Assembly (NCBI GenBank): GCA_023101885.1
Contig: JALPQD010000623.1
Location: forward strand, 612,178 to 676,177
DNA length: 64,000 nucleotides
Reading direction: 5' to 3'
Source of the DNA: Typhlomys cinereus
Taxonomy: Eukaryota; Chordata; Mammalia; Rodentia; Platacanthomyidae
Below, piece by piece: positions 1 through 12,809 of the stretch (its first letter is position 1; each line of letters starts with the position of its first letter). A program made the position numbers and the translations under genes. The notes beneath the pieces are model-generated. The model was not told the DNA's origin, ran no database searches, and was given only the letters and a program-made list of their open reading frames with translations.

Positions 1-1553
1 AGAACTCACAGTGGTCATAGATAGAGGTCACAGTGGTCATAGAAAGCTCACAGTGGTCATAGAGAGCTCACAGTGGTCAAATCTCATATTGGTCACAGGG
101 ATCTCAAGGTGATTATATCTCCTAGTGGTAATAGAGAGCTCATAAAGGCTAAAAAGAGGTCATAGTAATCATAATTAACAATGGTTCACAGATCACTCAT
201 ATGGTCATAGCTCATAGTGCAGTTAGAGAGCTCACAGTGGTCATAGATCATAGTAGTCATGGAGAGATCACAGTGGTCATAGCTCACACTGATCATTAAG
301 AGCTCACAGTGATAAATAGCCCATAGTAGTAATATAGAGGTCACGGGGTAATAGGGAACTCAAATTGGTCACAGAGAAGTCAAAATGGTCATAGAGACTT
401 CATAGTAGTCATAAAGAGCCCATAATTGTCATTGCTCACAGAGGACATGGGGTTCATAGTGGTCATAGCTCATAGTAGACATAGAAAGGTCATAGTGGCC
501 ATAGAGAGCTGACAGTAGTCATAGTTCATAGTGCTCATAGAGAGCTTACAGTGGTCAGATGATCACAGTGGTGATAGAGATTTCAAAATGGTCATAGATC
601 ACAGTGGTCATGGAGAGGTCAGAGTTGTCATAGATATCTCATAGTGGACATGGAGAACTCACATAGACAGCTCACGGTGGTCATAAATAACTCACATTGG
701 TCGTAGAGAGCTTTCAGGTATCATAACTCAAAGTGGTCATACAAAATTCATAATTGTCATGGAGAACTGACAGTGATCATAGCTAACTGTGGTCAAAAAC
801 AGCTCACAGTGTTCATAGCTCAAAGTTGTCATAGAGAGCTCAGAGTCATCATAGGTCCCCATAGGGAACTAATGTGGTCATATAGAGAACACAGTGGTCA
901 TAGAGAGCTCAAATTGATCATAGAGAGGTCACAGTGGTCATAGCTCAAAGTGGTCATACTGAGCTCACAGTGGTCATAGCTCATAGTTGTCATAGAGAGC
1001 TCATAATGAATATCAAGTGCTCACAATGGTCATAGCTCAAATTGGTCATAAGTGCTCAAAGTGCTCACAGTGCTCATAAGTTACTCAAAGTGGTCATAGA
1101 GACTTCACAGTAGTCATGGCTCACACTGGTCATAAAGATCTCACAGTGGTCATTGCTCATAGTGGTCATAGAGAGCTGAAGTTCTCATAGAGAGATTAAA
1201 GTGGTCATAGAGTGCTCTAAGTGGTCATACCTCACAACAGTTACAGAGAGCTCATAATGGACATGAAGAGCTCACAGTTGTCATAGCTCATAATTGTCAT
1301 ATACAGGTCACAATGGTCATACCTTAAAGTGCTCATAGCAAGTTCACAGGAGTCATAGAGAGCTCAGAGTGGTCATAGGGAGCTCACAAAGATCATAGCT
1401 CACAGTGTTCTTTGAGCTCATAAGGGACATAGAATGGTCAAATCTCATAGTGGTTATAAAGAGCTCACAGTGGTAATAGCTACTAGTGCTCATATAGAGC
1501 TCAGAATAGTCATACCTCATAGTTGTCATAGACAGCTAACAGAGGTCATAGCT
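1..1553 (-). repeat. Family A minisatellite, block 1
   Basis: Degenerate tandem array of ~20-bp units (GAGAGCTCACAGTGGTCATA) mixed with ~16-bp units (AGCTCATAGTGGTCAT). Many units carry GAGCTC, and nearly all end in GGTCAT or a one-base variant. The array continues beyond the left edge of the window. The strand value records the sense in which the plus strand reads CTCACAGTGGTCA, opposite to the block after 11.7 kb. Short open frames in it translate to repeating motifs such as HSGHKELTV and are a consequence of the period, not genes. Confidence 0.95.
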
Positions 1554-2000
1554 TATAGGAGGAACAGCAATGATTGCACCACAGAGGCTTCCATCCCCCA
1601 TACAGAGAGGCTTCTTGGACTCCTCCCTCCCGCTAAGCATACAAATCTTGTAAGACTGGAAATCTCGCAAGGCTACGCCTTCTCCAGAACAAAGACAGTT
1701 GGTGCTGTTAAGCCACCTGGCTGAGAGGACCAATCTGGACAGGACAACTCAGCAAAGACTCACGCTGGGACTTATGGGATGTCCGGTGGGATGTATAAGC
1801 AGCCTGATACTTAGAATATATGAGCCACAAGCCTGATAACCTACAAGCCTGAGAGCCTGCTTTGCCACTCGCCTGACTCCCGGAGTCTGTGCTATTGACT
1901 CCACACCAGTTTATCCCTTCCCCAAGGGTCTTCGTGGGCCCCCTGTTATACTGTTAAATTGTTACATCTGGTGCTTTAACATGTGGCTTCCACAGCAGCC
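1554..2000 (+). mobile_element. ERV/LTR fragment, plus strand
   Basis: The tandem repeat stops at about 1553 and is replaced by retroviral-like sequence. The stretch around 1718-1790 (ending in GCTGGGACTTATGGGATGT) is clearly related to segments at 12926-12985 (reverse strand), 29865-29930 and 51310-51365, all of which sit in LTR/ERV context. It is followed by a TATA-like GTATAAG (~1792) and, at ~1960, TTGTTACATCTGGTGC, which resembles an LTR end followed by a TGGTGC primer-binding start. I could not fix both ends or name the family, so the LTR interpretation of the second half is tentative. Confidence 0.5.
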
Positions 2001-3525
2001 CTTTCCTCATCTTGGCACCAGTGTGGAGCATTGTGCCCCCTTCGGCAGTTGTTCAGTAAGCTGGTTCTTTGTGTTTTTGTCTTCACAAGAGGCGAGTGTG
2101 AAGGTGCCTTTCCCTTTCTCTGTGTTGTCTGTCTACTGATAGGGAGCATACAGCTGTGGCCTAGGAACCATAGAAGTTCCCCATTATATGTTCTTTGTCT
2201 CATCTGTTCCCCTTTAGTCTTGTCTCTGTTCTTAAAAAAGAAAAAAGAAAAAAGAAAAAAAAATAACACTGTAACACTTCAAGTTGGAATTCTCAAAGGA
2301 TATTAGTAACTGAAATAAACCTAAACTCCCATTTTGGTAAGTTCTGTTTATCTTTACTTACCTAAAAGTTATGAACACAGAAATAGACACTTCATAAAAG
2401 CCAACCAAATCTCATGGTCATAGTTTCTCATTAAGGTCAAGACATTATGGTGTAATAATGCCTTTGTCATAAACAATGATCATATCTATAGAAGAAACAT
2501 CATAGATACTGATGTCTCAGGTTCTATCGAATGCTTGTAACTATTGATGATTAAAAAAAGATTTAAATTTTAAAATCATTGCGGTAATTGCTTAAACTTC
2601 ATTGGGGAAAGTTAAAGGAGAGATATTCTATTTTATTTGAGTAGACCACTTAATAGGCCAAAACAATAATTTCTACCAGCATAATAACAAGCCATACAGA
2701 AATATTCATCTCTAAGACTGCCATTAACTTCGGCTGAATCTGTACTTCTTGGGGAAAATTACTGGTTTTCTCTAAAACACAAGAGTAGATTCTATCTTAA
2801 AATTTGAGCTATATAAAACACCATAATTTGATCTGCCCCAACTGGAAGTTGACTTAGAATAAACATTTTCTTGTCACATATTTGTCACACAGGAAAATCC
2901 AGTTGAAAACGAAACTATGCATATTTAACAATTTTATTTATTACAATAGGATTGGCTTTGGTTTTTCTTTGCTTTTATGTTCATAGTTCAGAATTATTTT
3001 AAAGAATAACATTTCACCCAACTTTGGTCCATTTGCTTCGTTTCCTGATTCTAGAAAAAGATGTTTGACCAAACAAGACTGATGGAAGATATTTTTGAGG
3101 CTATTTCCAAAGGAATTTTAAAAAGTTGCTCTTACTATACAGGAGGAGCAAAGATATGTAGGTGCTATCTTTAATAACAAAAATTGGTTCGAGTAAGAGG
3201 TAGGCAAAAGAGGTATGCAAGATTTGGGCAGGTAATGTCCTATTTCCTTCATTTGAACAAGTGGATCTAGTTGTAACTGAAGCAGGTGGATTGGAAGGTA
3301 ATACGAATTTGACAATAACATAAAGTAATAAATTCTTACTTTTGGTTGTTAATAAAAAAATAATATAAAACCCCACAGATGGAATTTGCATTCAGTGCCT
3401 GGGGGAAAAAAAACATTAATTATGTCCTCCCCAACCCCGGCTTGGTGCAGTTGGGTGAACTAAGGGGCATTTATGATTGTGGACTTAGAGCTTCTTGAAC
3501 AAGTTAAGGGATTACACCAACAATT
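2001..3525. other. Unassigned AT-rich interspersed DNA
   Basis: No tandem repeat and no recognised gene. The first ~270 bp could be leader sequence of the preceding ERV fragment and ends in an A-rich (A5-6G)n run at ~2235-2262. The rest is AT-rich, with several AATAAA-like words and only short open frames (up to ~107 codons) that show no domain or family resemblance. It could be an old transposon or a transduced single-copy segment. The tandem array resumes at about 3526. Confidence 0.5.
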
Positions 3526-5731
3526 TTATCTCATAGCTCTAGTATTCATAGACACATTGCTCCTAGAGAGCTCACAGGAGTTATATTTCATGGTGGTCAT
3601 AAAGGATTCACAGTGGTCATAGCTCATAGTGGTCATACAGAGCTCACAGTGCCCAAAAAGAGCTCAAAATTGTCATGAGAGCTCATAGTGGCCATAGCTC
3701 ATAATGATCATAAAGAACTCACAGTGAATATAGCTCATAGTGGTCATAAAGAACTCACAGTGCTCATAGCAAATGGTGGCCATAGAGAACTGATAATCCT
3801 CATCAAGAGCTCACTGGTGAGAGACCTGACATTGGTCACAGCACATAGTGGTGATAGAGAGTTCATAGTGGATATAGAGAGCTCAAAGTTATCATGAAGA
3901 GGTCATAGTTGATGTAATGAGCTCATATTGGCCATAGAGAGTTGAAAGTGGACACAAAGAGTTCATAGTGGTCACAGAGAACTCACAGTGGTTATAGATC
4001 ATAATGCTGATAGAGAACTCACAATGGTCAAAGACAGCTCACAGTGGTCACAGCTCTTGGTGGGCATAAAGGGCTCACACTGTTAACAGCTCCTAGTGGT
4101 CATAGAAGACTCATAGTGGTCAAAAGAGCTCAATGTCATCAAAGAGAGTTCACAGTAGTCATAGCTCATAATGGTCATGGAGAGTTCACAATGTTTTTCG
4201 AGAGCTCATAGTGGTTATCACTCACAGTGGTCATAGAGTGCTCACAGTGGTCATAAAAAGCTCACAGTGCTCATAGCAAGCAGTGACCATAGAGAACTGA
4301 TAATCCTTATTAAGAACTCACAGTGGTCAAAGCTCATATTGATGAGACAGCTGACATTGGACATAGATGATAATGATTTTAGAGTTCCCAAGGTGGTTAT
4401 AGAGAGCTTACAGTGGCCAAAACTCATAGTGATCACTGAAAGTTCACAGTGGTTCCAGCGCATGGTAGTCATAGAGAAGTTAGAGTGGTCATAGAGAGCT
4501 CACAGTGTCATATGGAGTTTATATTCATCATAGAAAGTGAATAGTAGTCATAGAGAGTGAACAGTGAGTGGTCATAGCTCTTATTTTAATACAGAGCTCA
4601 CAATGGACAAAGAACTCACAGTGGTCATAGTTCATAAAGGTCATATTGAGCTCACATTAGTCATAGAGAGCTCACAGTGTTCATAGAGAGCTCAAAGTGG
4701 TCACAAAGATGGCATAGTTGAGGTAGAGAGCTCATAGTGGCCATAAAGATATGAAAGTGGTCATAGAGAGTTCACAGTGTTCAAATAGAGAGCTCCCAGT
4801 GCTCATAGCTCATAGTGGTCATTTAGAGCCTAAAGTGATCATGGATAACTCACAGTGTCATAGTGGTCATAGAGAGATCATCGTGATCATTGAGAGCTCT
4901 CATTGATAATAGAGAGATCACAGTAGTCATAGAGATCTTACAGTCATTATACACAATTTATAGTGGTCATAGCACTCTGTCACAAAAAGAGCTCACAGTG
5001 GTTATATAGCTCATAATGGTCATAAAGAGCTCAAAGTGGCCATAGCTCATAGTGGACATAGAAAGCTCACAGTGCTCATATAGATCTCACAGTGCTCATA
5101 AAGAGTTGAAAGTGCTCATGGAGAGGTCACAGTTGTCATGAAAGTAGAAAGTGCTCATGGATAGCTCATAGTGGTCAAAGAGAGCTCATAGAGGTCATAC
5201 ATAATACTGCTCATAGAGCTCAAAGTAGTCAAACAGACTCACAGTGGTCATAGCTCATAGTGCTCATAGAGAGTTCACAGTGGCCATACATAGCTCAAAG
5301 TCATCATAATCAGATCACAGTGGGCACAGAGAGCTCATATTTTTCATAAAGATCTGATAGTTGTCATAACTTACAGAAGTCTTAGGGAGCCATTGTGGTC
5401 ATAGCTCATAGTGGTCACAAAGAGCTCACTCTGGTCACAGGTAATAGTGATGATAGAGAACTCACAATGTTCATAGAGTGTTCCCATTAGACATCGAGAG
5501 CTCACAGAGGTCAGTGCTCACGGTGATCATAGAGAGCTCACAGTGCTCATAGCTCATAGTGGTCATAGGGAGTTCACGGACATCAAAAAGAGCCCCCAAG
5601 TGGTCTTTGAGAACTCACAATTATCAGAGAGACTTCCACGAGGTCACAGAGAGGTCACAGTGATCACTGAGGGCTCACTGTTGTCCTTTAGAACTTATAG
5701 TTTCCATAGCTCACTGAGGTCACAGAGAGCC
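3526..5731 (-). repeat. Family A minisatellite, block 2
   Basis: Same unit and same orientation as block 1 (plus strand reads GAGCTCACAGTGGTCAT). Unit lengths vary from about 14 to 22 bp, with many substitutions, so this is an old, degenerate array with no exact long duplication that I noticed. It ends at a precise LTR insertion point that duplicated AGAGCC. Confidence 0.95.
5726..5731. repeat. 6-bp target-site duplication (left)
   Basis: AGAGCC immediately left of the LTR that starts at 5732; the identical AGAGCC is at 6148-6153. A 6-bp duplication is typical of class II (ERVK/betaretroviral) integration. AGAGCC is a one-base variant of the AGAGCT in the array unit, so the element inserted into an existing array. 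Confidence 0.85.
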
Positions 5732-6147
5732 TGTGGGAACTAGTGCCCACTCATGCATCCATTCAACACACTCAAACACACAGCTGCTGGCTATGATGAA
5801 AGCAGGTTCCAGCCATCCCCACCTCCACCTCTATCCCCAGAGACTTGGCATGGGACGGGGAGATTGTCAGTAGCAGATCTGTTTATTGGGGGGAGAAAAG
5901 GAACTTTTATAGACAAAGGCCACCAAGATGCAAAACGAGCATCCAACTGTGTCACAGATCAACACATCCTACAGGTGCTAATGGTCAAGTTCAATGTCAC
6001 TCAGCACAGAGGACAGGTAGATACCTGAAAGCCAATTAGGGCTCTCTGTGAAGTGATCAGGTTATGCCCAAGACCCTTGCCCTCAGTGCCATCTTTAGTC
6101 CCATGTGCTCGGCCATGCCCTGGGGCAAATCCTGGGCGGGCCCAACA
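5732..6147 (-). mobile_element. Solo LTR, class II ERV-like, minus strand
   Basis: A 416-bp LTR. On the minus strand it starts TGTTGGGCCCGCC and ends GTTCCCACA, giving TG...CA termini. Minus-strand promoter signals are in the right order: a TATA box (TATAAAAG, plus positions ~5904-5912), then AATAAA (plus 5881-5887) about 20 bp downstream. It is flanked by the exact 6-bp duplication AGAGCC, so it is a complete solo LTR left by recombination between the two LTRs of a provirus inserted into the family A array. The 6-bp duplication and LTR size suggest class II/ERVK. The 91-codon open frame on the opposite strand is incidental. Confidence 0.88.
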
Positions 6148-9100
6148 AGAGCCCACAGTGCCTGTAGCTCATGGTGATCATAGAGAGCTCATAGTGGCTT
6201 CAGAGAGATTGCAGTATTCATAACTCTTAGTATTCACAGAGAGCTCACGGTGGTCACAGCTTATAGTGGTCATAGAGAGTTCACAGTGGGTATATAGCTT
6301 ATAGTGGTTATAGAGAGTTCATAGTGGTTAAAGAGAGTTCACAGTCGTCACAGCTCATAATGGTCCTAGAGAGATCACAGGGGTGCTAGCTCACAGTGGT
6401 CGTAGAGAGCTCATACTGTAAAATAAGAACACATTGTGGGCTTAGCTCATAGTAGTCGTACACAATGGGGTCATAGCTCCTAGTGGTCAGAAAGAACTCA
6501 CAGTGGTCATTGCTCATAGTGTTCATAAAGAGAGCTCTCAGTGATCAAAAATCATAGTGATCTAGAAAGCTCACATTGGTGATTATTCACAGTAGCCATA
6601 GAGAGCTTACAGTGGTCATAGCCCATAGTTTTCATAGCGATATCAAAGTGGACATAGAGAGCTCATATTGGTCATTGCTCACAGTGGTCATAGCTCATTG
6701 GGGTCACAGAGAGCTCACTCTGGTCACTGAGAGCTCAGACTGGTGATGGAAAACTCACAGCGGTCAGAGAGAGCTTAAAGTGGTCATAGAGATGTTATAG
6801 TGATCACAGAGAGTGCACTGTTTTCATAGAGAGCTCATACTTGTCATACCTCACAGAGGTCATAGATGGCTTATAACGCTCATGGTTCATAGTGATCATA
6901 GAACTCTAATAGTGGTCTGACAGAGCTCACAGTGGTCACAGCTCATAGTAGTTACAGAGCACATATTGACCATAGTTCATGTGGTCATAGAGAGCTTACA
7001 GTGGTCACAGATACTTCACAGTTCTCATAACTCACAGTAGTCATTGAGAACTCATGGTAGTCATAGTTCACAGTGGTCATAGAAAGCTTATCATGGCCAT
7101 AAATAATAATTATCATAGAGGGCTAACAATGGTCATAAAGAGCACCGAGTTGTCATAGCTCACAGTAGTCATAGAGAGTAATTAGTAGTTATAGCTCACA
7201 GTCATCACAGAGAGTTCATAATGCAAAATGAATATTGACAGTGCTCATTGCTCAGAGTCGTCATAAAGAGCTCATAGTGGTCATAGCTCATAGTGGTCCT
7301 GTAGAGTTCACAGTGATCATAAAGCATACAAATGGTCATACAAAAGTCACATGGGTTATAGCTCATAGTGGTCATAAAAGCTCGTAGTGGTCATAGAGAG
7401 CTTACAGTGGTTGTAGGGAGCTCACAGTAATTATAGAGAGCTTAAACTGGTCATATAGAGTTAACAGTGGTAGTGGTCATAAAGACCTCACGGTGGGCAT
7501 AGAGAGCTCACAGTGGTAATAGTTCATATTGGTCATAGAGTGGTCACAATGGTTATAGCTCACAGTGGTAATAGAGAACTCACAGTGGTCATAGCTCAAA
7601 GTGGTCCTAGAAATCTGGCAGTGATTGTAGTTGACTTATAGTTGCCTGGAAAGTTCACAGTGGTCAAAGCTCATAGTGGGCATAATCAGCCCATAATGGA
7701 CATTGAGAGCTCACAGTGGTCATAGAACATAGTGGTCATGAAGACCTTACAGTGGTCATATTTCATAGTGGTCATAGAAAGCTTATAGTGGTCATAGAGA
7801 GCTCAGAGTAGCCATACAGGTTCAAAGATGTCACAAAGAGGTCACAGTTGTCATAGCTCACAGAGATCATAGAGAGCTCAAAATGGCTATAGCTCATAGG
7901 AGTTATAGAGAACTCATAGTGGCCATAGAGAGATCACAGTTGTCATAGCTTACAGTGGTCATAGAGAGCTCACAGTGGTTGTAATTCATAGTGGTCAGAG
8001 AGAGCTTACAGTGATCAGAGCACACAGTGATCATGGAGAGCTCACAGTGCTCCTAACTCATAGTGCTCATAGAGAGCTCACATTGGTCATAGAATGAACA
8101 GTCTTCATAGTAAGATCAAAATACTCATAGAGAGTTTACAGTGGTCACAGAATACTGACTGTGGTCAAAGATAGCTCACAGTGATCATACAGAGCTCATC
8201 GTGGTAATAGCTCATAGTGGTCACAGCTTACAGTTGTCATAGAGAGTTCATAGTGGTGATAATTCACAGTGTTCATAGAGTGTTCATAGGGCAAATAGAT
8301 CATAGTGGTCCTAGAGAGCTCACAGTGGTTATAACTCATAGTGGTCATAGAGAGCTCACATTGGACATAGAGAGCTTAAAGTGGTCATAGAGAGCTCACA
8401 GTAGTTCATAGTGGTCATAGATAGCTCATAATGGTCATAGCTCACAGTTCTTATAGAGAGCTCATATGGTGATAAAGAGATCACAGTGGTCATAAATCAT
8501 AGGATCATAGAGAGCTCACATTGTTATATGTTATAGTGGTCATAGAGAGCATATATTCGTCATTGAGAGCTCACAGTGGTCATAGGGGGCTCATGTGTTC
8601 ATAGACAGCTCACAGTTATCATGAAGAGTTCATAGTATTCATAGAGAGCTCAGAATGATCATAGATCACAGTGTTCACAGAGAAATCACAGTGGTCATAT
8701 CTCTTTATTGTCATATAGAGCTCATAATTGTCATAAAGAGATCATAATGGTCATAAAGAGCTCATAGTCATTATAAAGAGCTCAGTGTGGTCATAGATCA
8801 TAGTGCACACAGGGAGCTCACAAGAGCCATAGGTCATAGTAGTCATAAAGATGTAACTGCGGTGAAAGCTCATAATGGTCATAAAGAGCTCATAGTGGTC
8901 ATAACTCACAGTTGTCATGTAAAGCCTCAGTGGTCATAGGTCAGAGTGCTCATAGAGAACTCACATTGGCCTTAGACCTTAACTGTATACAGACTCCATA
9001 ATTGTCATAGAGGGTTTATAGTGGTCATAGAGAGCTTACAGTCATTATAGTTCCTACCGGACATAGAGAATTCAGACTGAACAATGAGTGGTAACACTCA

Positions 9101-11700
9101 CTCTCAGTGGTGATGGATAGGTCACAGTGGTCATGAGTCATAAAGGTGATAGATACCTCACAGTCATTATTATTCATAGTGGTCATAGAAAGCTCATAGT
9201 GGTCATTAGTAATATTTTTCATATAGAGCTACAGTGGTGATTGAGAGCTTACACTGGTTACAGAGAGTTCAAAGTACCCATAGAGAGATCTTGTGGTCAC
9301 AGCTCATAGTCATCATAGAGAGCTCACAGCATTAAAACTCATAGTGGTCACAGAGAGCTCACAGTGTTATAGCTCACAGTGACCATAGAGAACTCATAAT
9401 GGACAATGAGATGTAACAAGGGTCATAGCTTATAGTGCTCATAGAGAGCTCACAGTTGTCATAACTCACAGTTGTCATAGAGAGCTCATAATGAAAATGA
9501 GAACTAACAGTGGTAATAACTCATACTGGTCATAGAGAACTCACATTGGTCATAGCTCATAAGGTCATAGAGAGCTCAAAATGGTCACAGACAACTCATA
9601 GTGGTCATAGCTTACAGTTATCATGAGAGCTCACAGTGGTCATAGATAGATCACAGTGATCATAGCTCATAGTGGTCATAGCACATAATGGACGTAGATA
9701 TCTCAGAGCGGTCATAGATCATAGTGGTCATAAATAGCTCACAGTGGTCATATCTCATAATAGTCATAGAGAGCTCACAGTGGTCATATATCATATTGCT
9801 CATAAAGAGCTCACAGTGGTAATAGAGAACTCACAGTGGTCATAGAGCATAGTGATCCTAATGAGCTCACACTAGTCAGAGCTCATAGTGGTCATAGAGA
9901 ACTCATAGTGCACATAACTCATAGAGAGCTCACAATGGTCACAGAGAACTCACAGTGGTCCTACCTTACAGTTTTCATAGAGAGCTCACACTGGTCATAG
10001 ATAAAAGTGGTCAGAGAGAGCTCATTGTGGTTATACCTCATATTTAAACTTGAGAGCTCAGAGTCATCAGAGATCATAGTGGTCATAGAGAGCTCACAGT
10101 AGTTATGGAGAACTCACAGTGGTCATAAAGAGCTCAGAGTGATCACAAAGAGTTCACAGTGTTCATAGCTCATAATGGTCTTAAAAAGCTCACAGTGCTC
10201 ATAGAGAGCACATGGTGGTCATAGCGAATTCATAATGGACCTTGAGAGCCTCCAGAGTTCATAACTCATAGGTGTCATAAAGAGCTCATAGAGTGCTCAT
10301 AGTGGTCATAGAGAGCTCATAATGTACAAGGAGACATAACAGTGGTCATTGAGAGCTCACAGTGTTCATAAATCACAATGGTGATAGATAGCTCACAGTC
10401 AGCATGGCTCATAGTGGTCATAGAGAACTCACAGTGGTCATTATTTATATTTTTCATATAGAGCTATAGTGGTCATAGAGAGCTCAAAGTTGTCACAGAG
10501 AGCTCAAAGTAAGCATAGAGAGGTCACAGTGGCCATAGCTCATTGAGGTCAAAGTGGTCACATATCGTATTTTTCATAGCGAGCTATAGTGGTCATAGAG
10601 AGCACAAAGTGGTCACAGAGACCTCATAGTGCCATAGAGAGCTCACTGTGGTCATAGATAGTTCACAATGGTCAAAGATCATAGTCATCATACAGACTTA
10701 AGAATGGTTATAGGGAACTCATAGGTGTCATGGAGAGTTCACAGTGGTCATTTAGAGCTGATAGTGGTCATACAGAACTCACAATTGTCATAGATCATAG
10801 TCCTCATGGTGATCTACAGTGGTCAAAGAGAAGTTTTAGTGGACATAAAGAGCTCAAAGTGGTCATGTACAGCTCACAATTGTCATAGCTCACAATGATG
10901 GTAGACAGCTTACAGTGGTCATAGTTTACAGTGGTCATACAGAGCTCATAATGGACAATGAAACATAACAGTGGTCATTGCTCACAGTTGTCATCGAGAG
11001 ATCACAGTTGTCATAGCTCGTAATAGTGATAGGTATCTCACAGTGATCATAGCAAGTTCAGAGTGTTCACAGGTCATATTTTTCATAGAAAGCTACAATG
11101 GTTAGAGAGAGATCACAGTGGTAACTGAGAACTCAAAGTGATCATAGAGAAGTCACAGTGGTCATAGCTCATAGTGGTCATAGAGATCTCACAGTGCTAA
11201 TAGGTCATATTTTTAATAGAGAACTACAGTTGTCATAGACAGCTCATAGTGGTCATATGGACCTCACAGTGGTCATAAATCATAGTGGTCTCATAGAGCA
11301 CATAGTGGTCAAAGAGAGCTCACAGTGGTCATAGCTGTTAGGAGTCATAGCGAGATCACAGTACTCATAGAGATCTTATAGTGGTCATAGATATCTCATA
11401 GTTGTCATGGTCCATAATGGTCATAGAGTTGTCCTAGTGGTAATAGCCCTCAGTGGTCATGGGAGCTCATAAAAGACATAGAAAGCTCACAGTTGTCATA
11501 GCTCATACTGGTCATAAATGGCTCACAGTGGACAAAGCTCATAGTGGTCATTGAAGTATCACAGGTGCTTGTAGAAAGTTCATAGTGGTCATAGACAGCT
11601 TACTGTGATCATAGAGAGCTTACCCTGTTCATAGAGAGCTCAAAGTGGTCACAGAATAGTCACAGTGGTCATAAACTGTAAACAGTTGGCATAGAAAACT
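6148..11700 (-). repeat. Family A minisatellite, block 3 (with higher-order markers)
   Basis: The longest uninterrupted family A block in this orientation. It begins with the right copy of the AGAGCC target duplication. Within it a distinctive variant, TATTTTTCATA followed by AGCTA(C/T)AGTGGTCATAGAGAGC and then CTCAAAGT units, recurs near 9211, 10448, 10566, 11078 and 11207. Blocks of several units have therefore been copied together. The block ends at the orientation switch near 11.70 kb. Confidence 0.95.
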
Positions 11701-11720
11701 TTCAAATAACACTGTACTCA
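11674..11720. other. Orientation switch of family A
   Basis: Up to ~11.67 kb the plus strand reads CACAGTGGTCAT; from ~11.72 kb it reads ATGACCACTGTGAG. The ~45-bp junction contains a short perfect inverted repeat, AACTGT at 11674-11679 and ACAGTT at 11682-11687, separated by AA, followed by non-unit sequence. The two flanking arms are 11.7 kb (running off the window) and 10.6 kb of the same repeat family in opposite sense, interrupted by unrelated insertions. Confidence 0.88.
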
Positions 11721-12423
11721 CTCTATGACCACTGTGAGGTCTGTATGACAATGGAGCTCTGTATGACAGCTATGAGCTATGACTACAGTGTGCTCTCTAT
11801 GACAACTATGAGCTATGACCACTATAACCTCTCTAAGACCACTATAAGCTATGACCACTGTGAGCTCTCTGTAACTACTATGAGGTGTGACTCCATGAGC
11901 TCTCTATGACCACTAGGAGCTTTCTATGACCACTATGTGTTATGACCACTGTGAGCACTCTATGATCACTATGAGCTTTGAACAATGTGAGTGCTCTAAT
12001 AGCACTATGAGCTCTCTATTACCACTATGATTATGACCACGTTGAGCTCTCTGTGACCTCTGTAACCTATGACAGCTAGGAGCTCTTTATGACCACTGTG
12101 AGCTCTCTACCACCACTATGAGATATGACCCAAGTTAGCTCTTAATGACCACTATGAGCTATGACCCATTGTGATCACTCTATATCAATTTTGAGCTCTC
12201 TGTGTTCACTGTGAACTATGACCACTGTGAGCACTCCATGACAAATATGAGCTCTCTATAAGTAATATTATCTATGGACACTGAGCTCTCTATCATAAAT
12301 AAGAGCTATGACCACTGTAAATTCTTTGATGATTATGCATTCTTTACTATGACTGTGAGCTATGACCACTGTGAGTTCTCTATACTATACACTATACCAC
12401 TGTGACCGCTCTGTGACCACTAT
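11721..12423 (+). repeat. Family A minisatellite, inverted block 4
   Basis: Same family as 1-11.7 kb but reverse-complemented: the plus strand reads TATGACCACTGTGAGCTCTC. It is cut at 12424 by an LTR terminus. Confidence 0.95.
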
Positions 12424-12809
12424 TGTGGGGGTCCCCAGGATCGCAGCTCCATCCTGCAGGCCGGTCCAGCGGGTCCTCCACAAGGGGGATCAGGAAAAGG
12501 TGAGTGTGCTGTTCACCCGCTCCCAGCCCTCCTTCCTGAGGGCAATCAGACGCGATGGGGAGTCTAGTCAAGCAGGAACTCCTTTATTGCAAATCCATAG
12601 CCATCTTATAAAGGCAGAAACTGCAATGGAAATTCCAGGGTGGGGAAACAGGCAACCAATCATCTTAAAGGTCAAGCCAGCATGCAGGCTGTATGTAGCA
12701 AGATTTTTTCAAAACATCCTGAGCTTCACCCCCTCTTGTCTTCCTCCATCAAAACATCTTTGTCTAAGTTTGCCAGACCACCCAGGTCACCTAGACTGAG
12801 GCCCCCACA
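12424..12809 (-). mobile_element. 3' LTR of a class II-like ERV, minus strand
   Basis: A 386-bp LTR with an 8-bp terminal inverted repeat: on the minus strand it starts TGTGGGGGCC and ends GGACCCCCACA. The minus strand shows TTTATAAG (plus ~12606-12613) as TATA box and GCAATAAAGG (AATAAA at plus 12593-12598) as poly(A) signal. Directly upstream on the minus strand is a purine run, AAGAAAGGGGAA, the expected polypurine tract beside a 3' LTR. The purine tract and adjoining internal sequence make this a 3' LTR rather than a solo LTR. The outer end abuts family A repeat. Confidence 0.85.

Noticed and set aside
1983..2306. 107-codon plus-strand frame with a hydrophobic, Cys-rich centre and a Lys-rich end
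   Set aside because: The hydrophobic stretch looks superficially like a membrane segment, but the C-terminus is just an A-rich low-complexity run, and a 97-codon antisense frame overlaps; no family resemblance.
3688..3897. Open frames in family A encoding repeats such as HSGHKELTV
   Set aside because: They arise because the repeat period lets short frames stay open; they start and stop at random, have no regulatory context, and similar peptides appear on both strands and at many positions.
1..11700. CRISPR-like array (regular short repeats)
   Set aside because: Units are contiguous without unique spacers, highly degenerate, and the context is mammalian retroelements.
12362..12799. 145-codon plus-strand frame beginning in the tandem repeat
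   Set aside because: It runs from array sequence into the antisense strand of an LTR with clear TATA and poly(A) signals, so it is chance.
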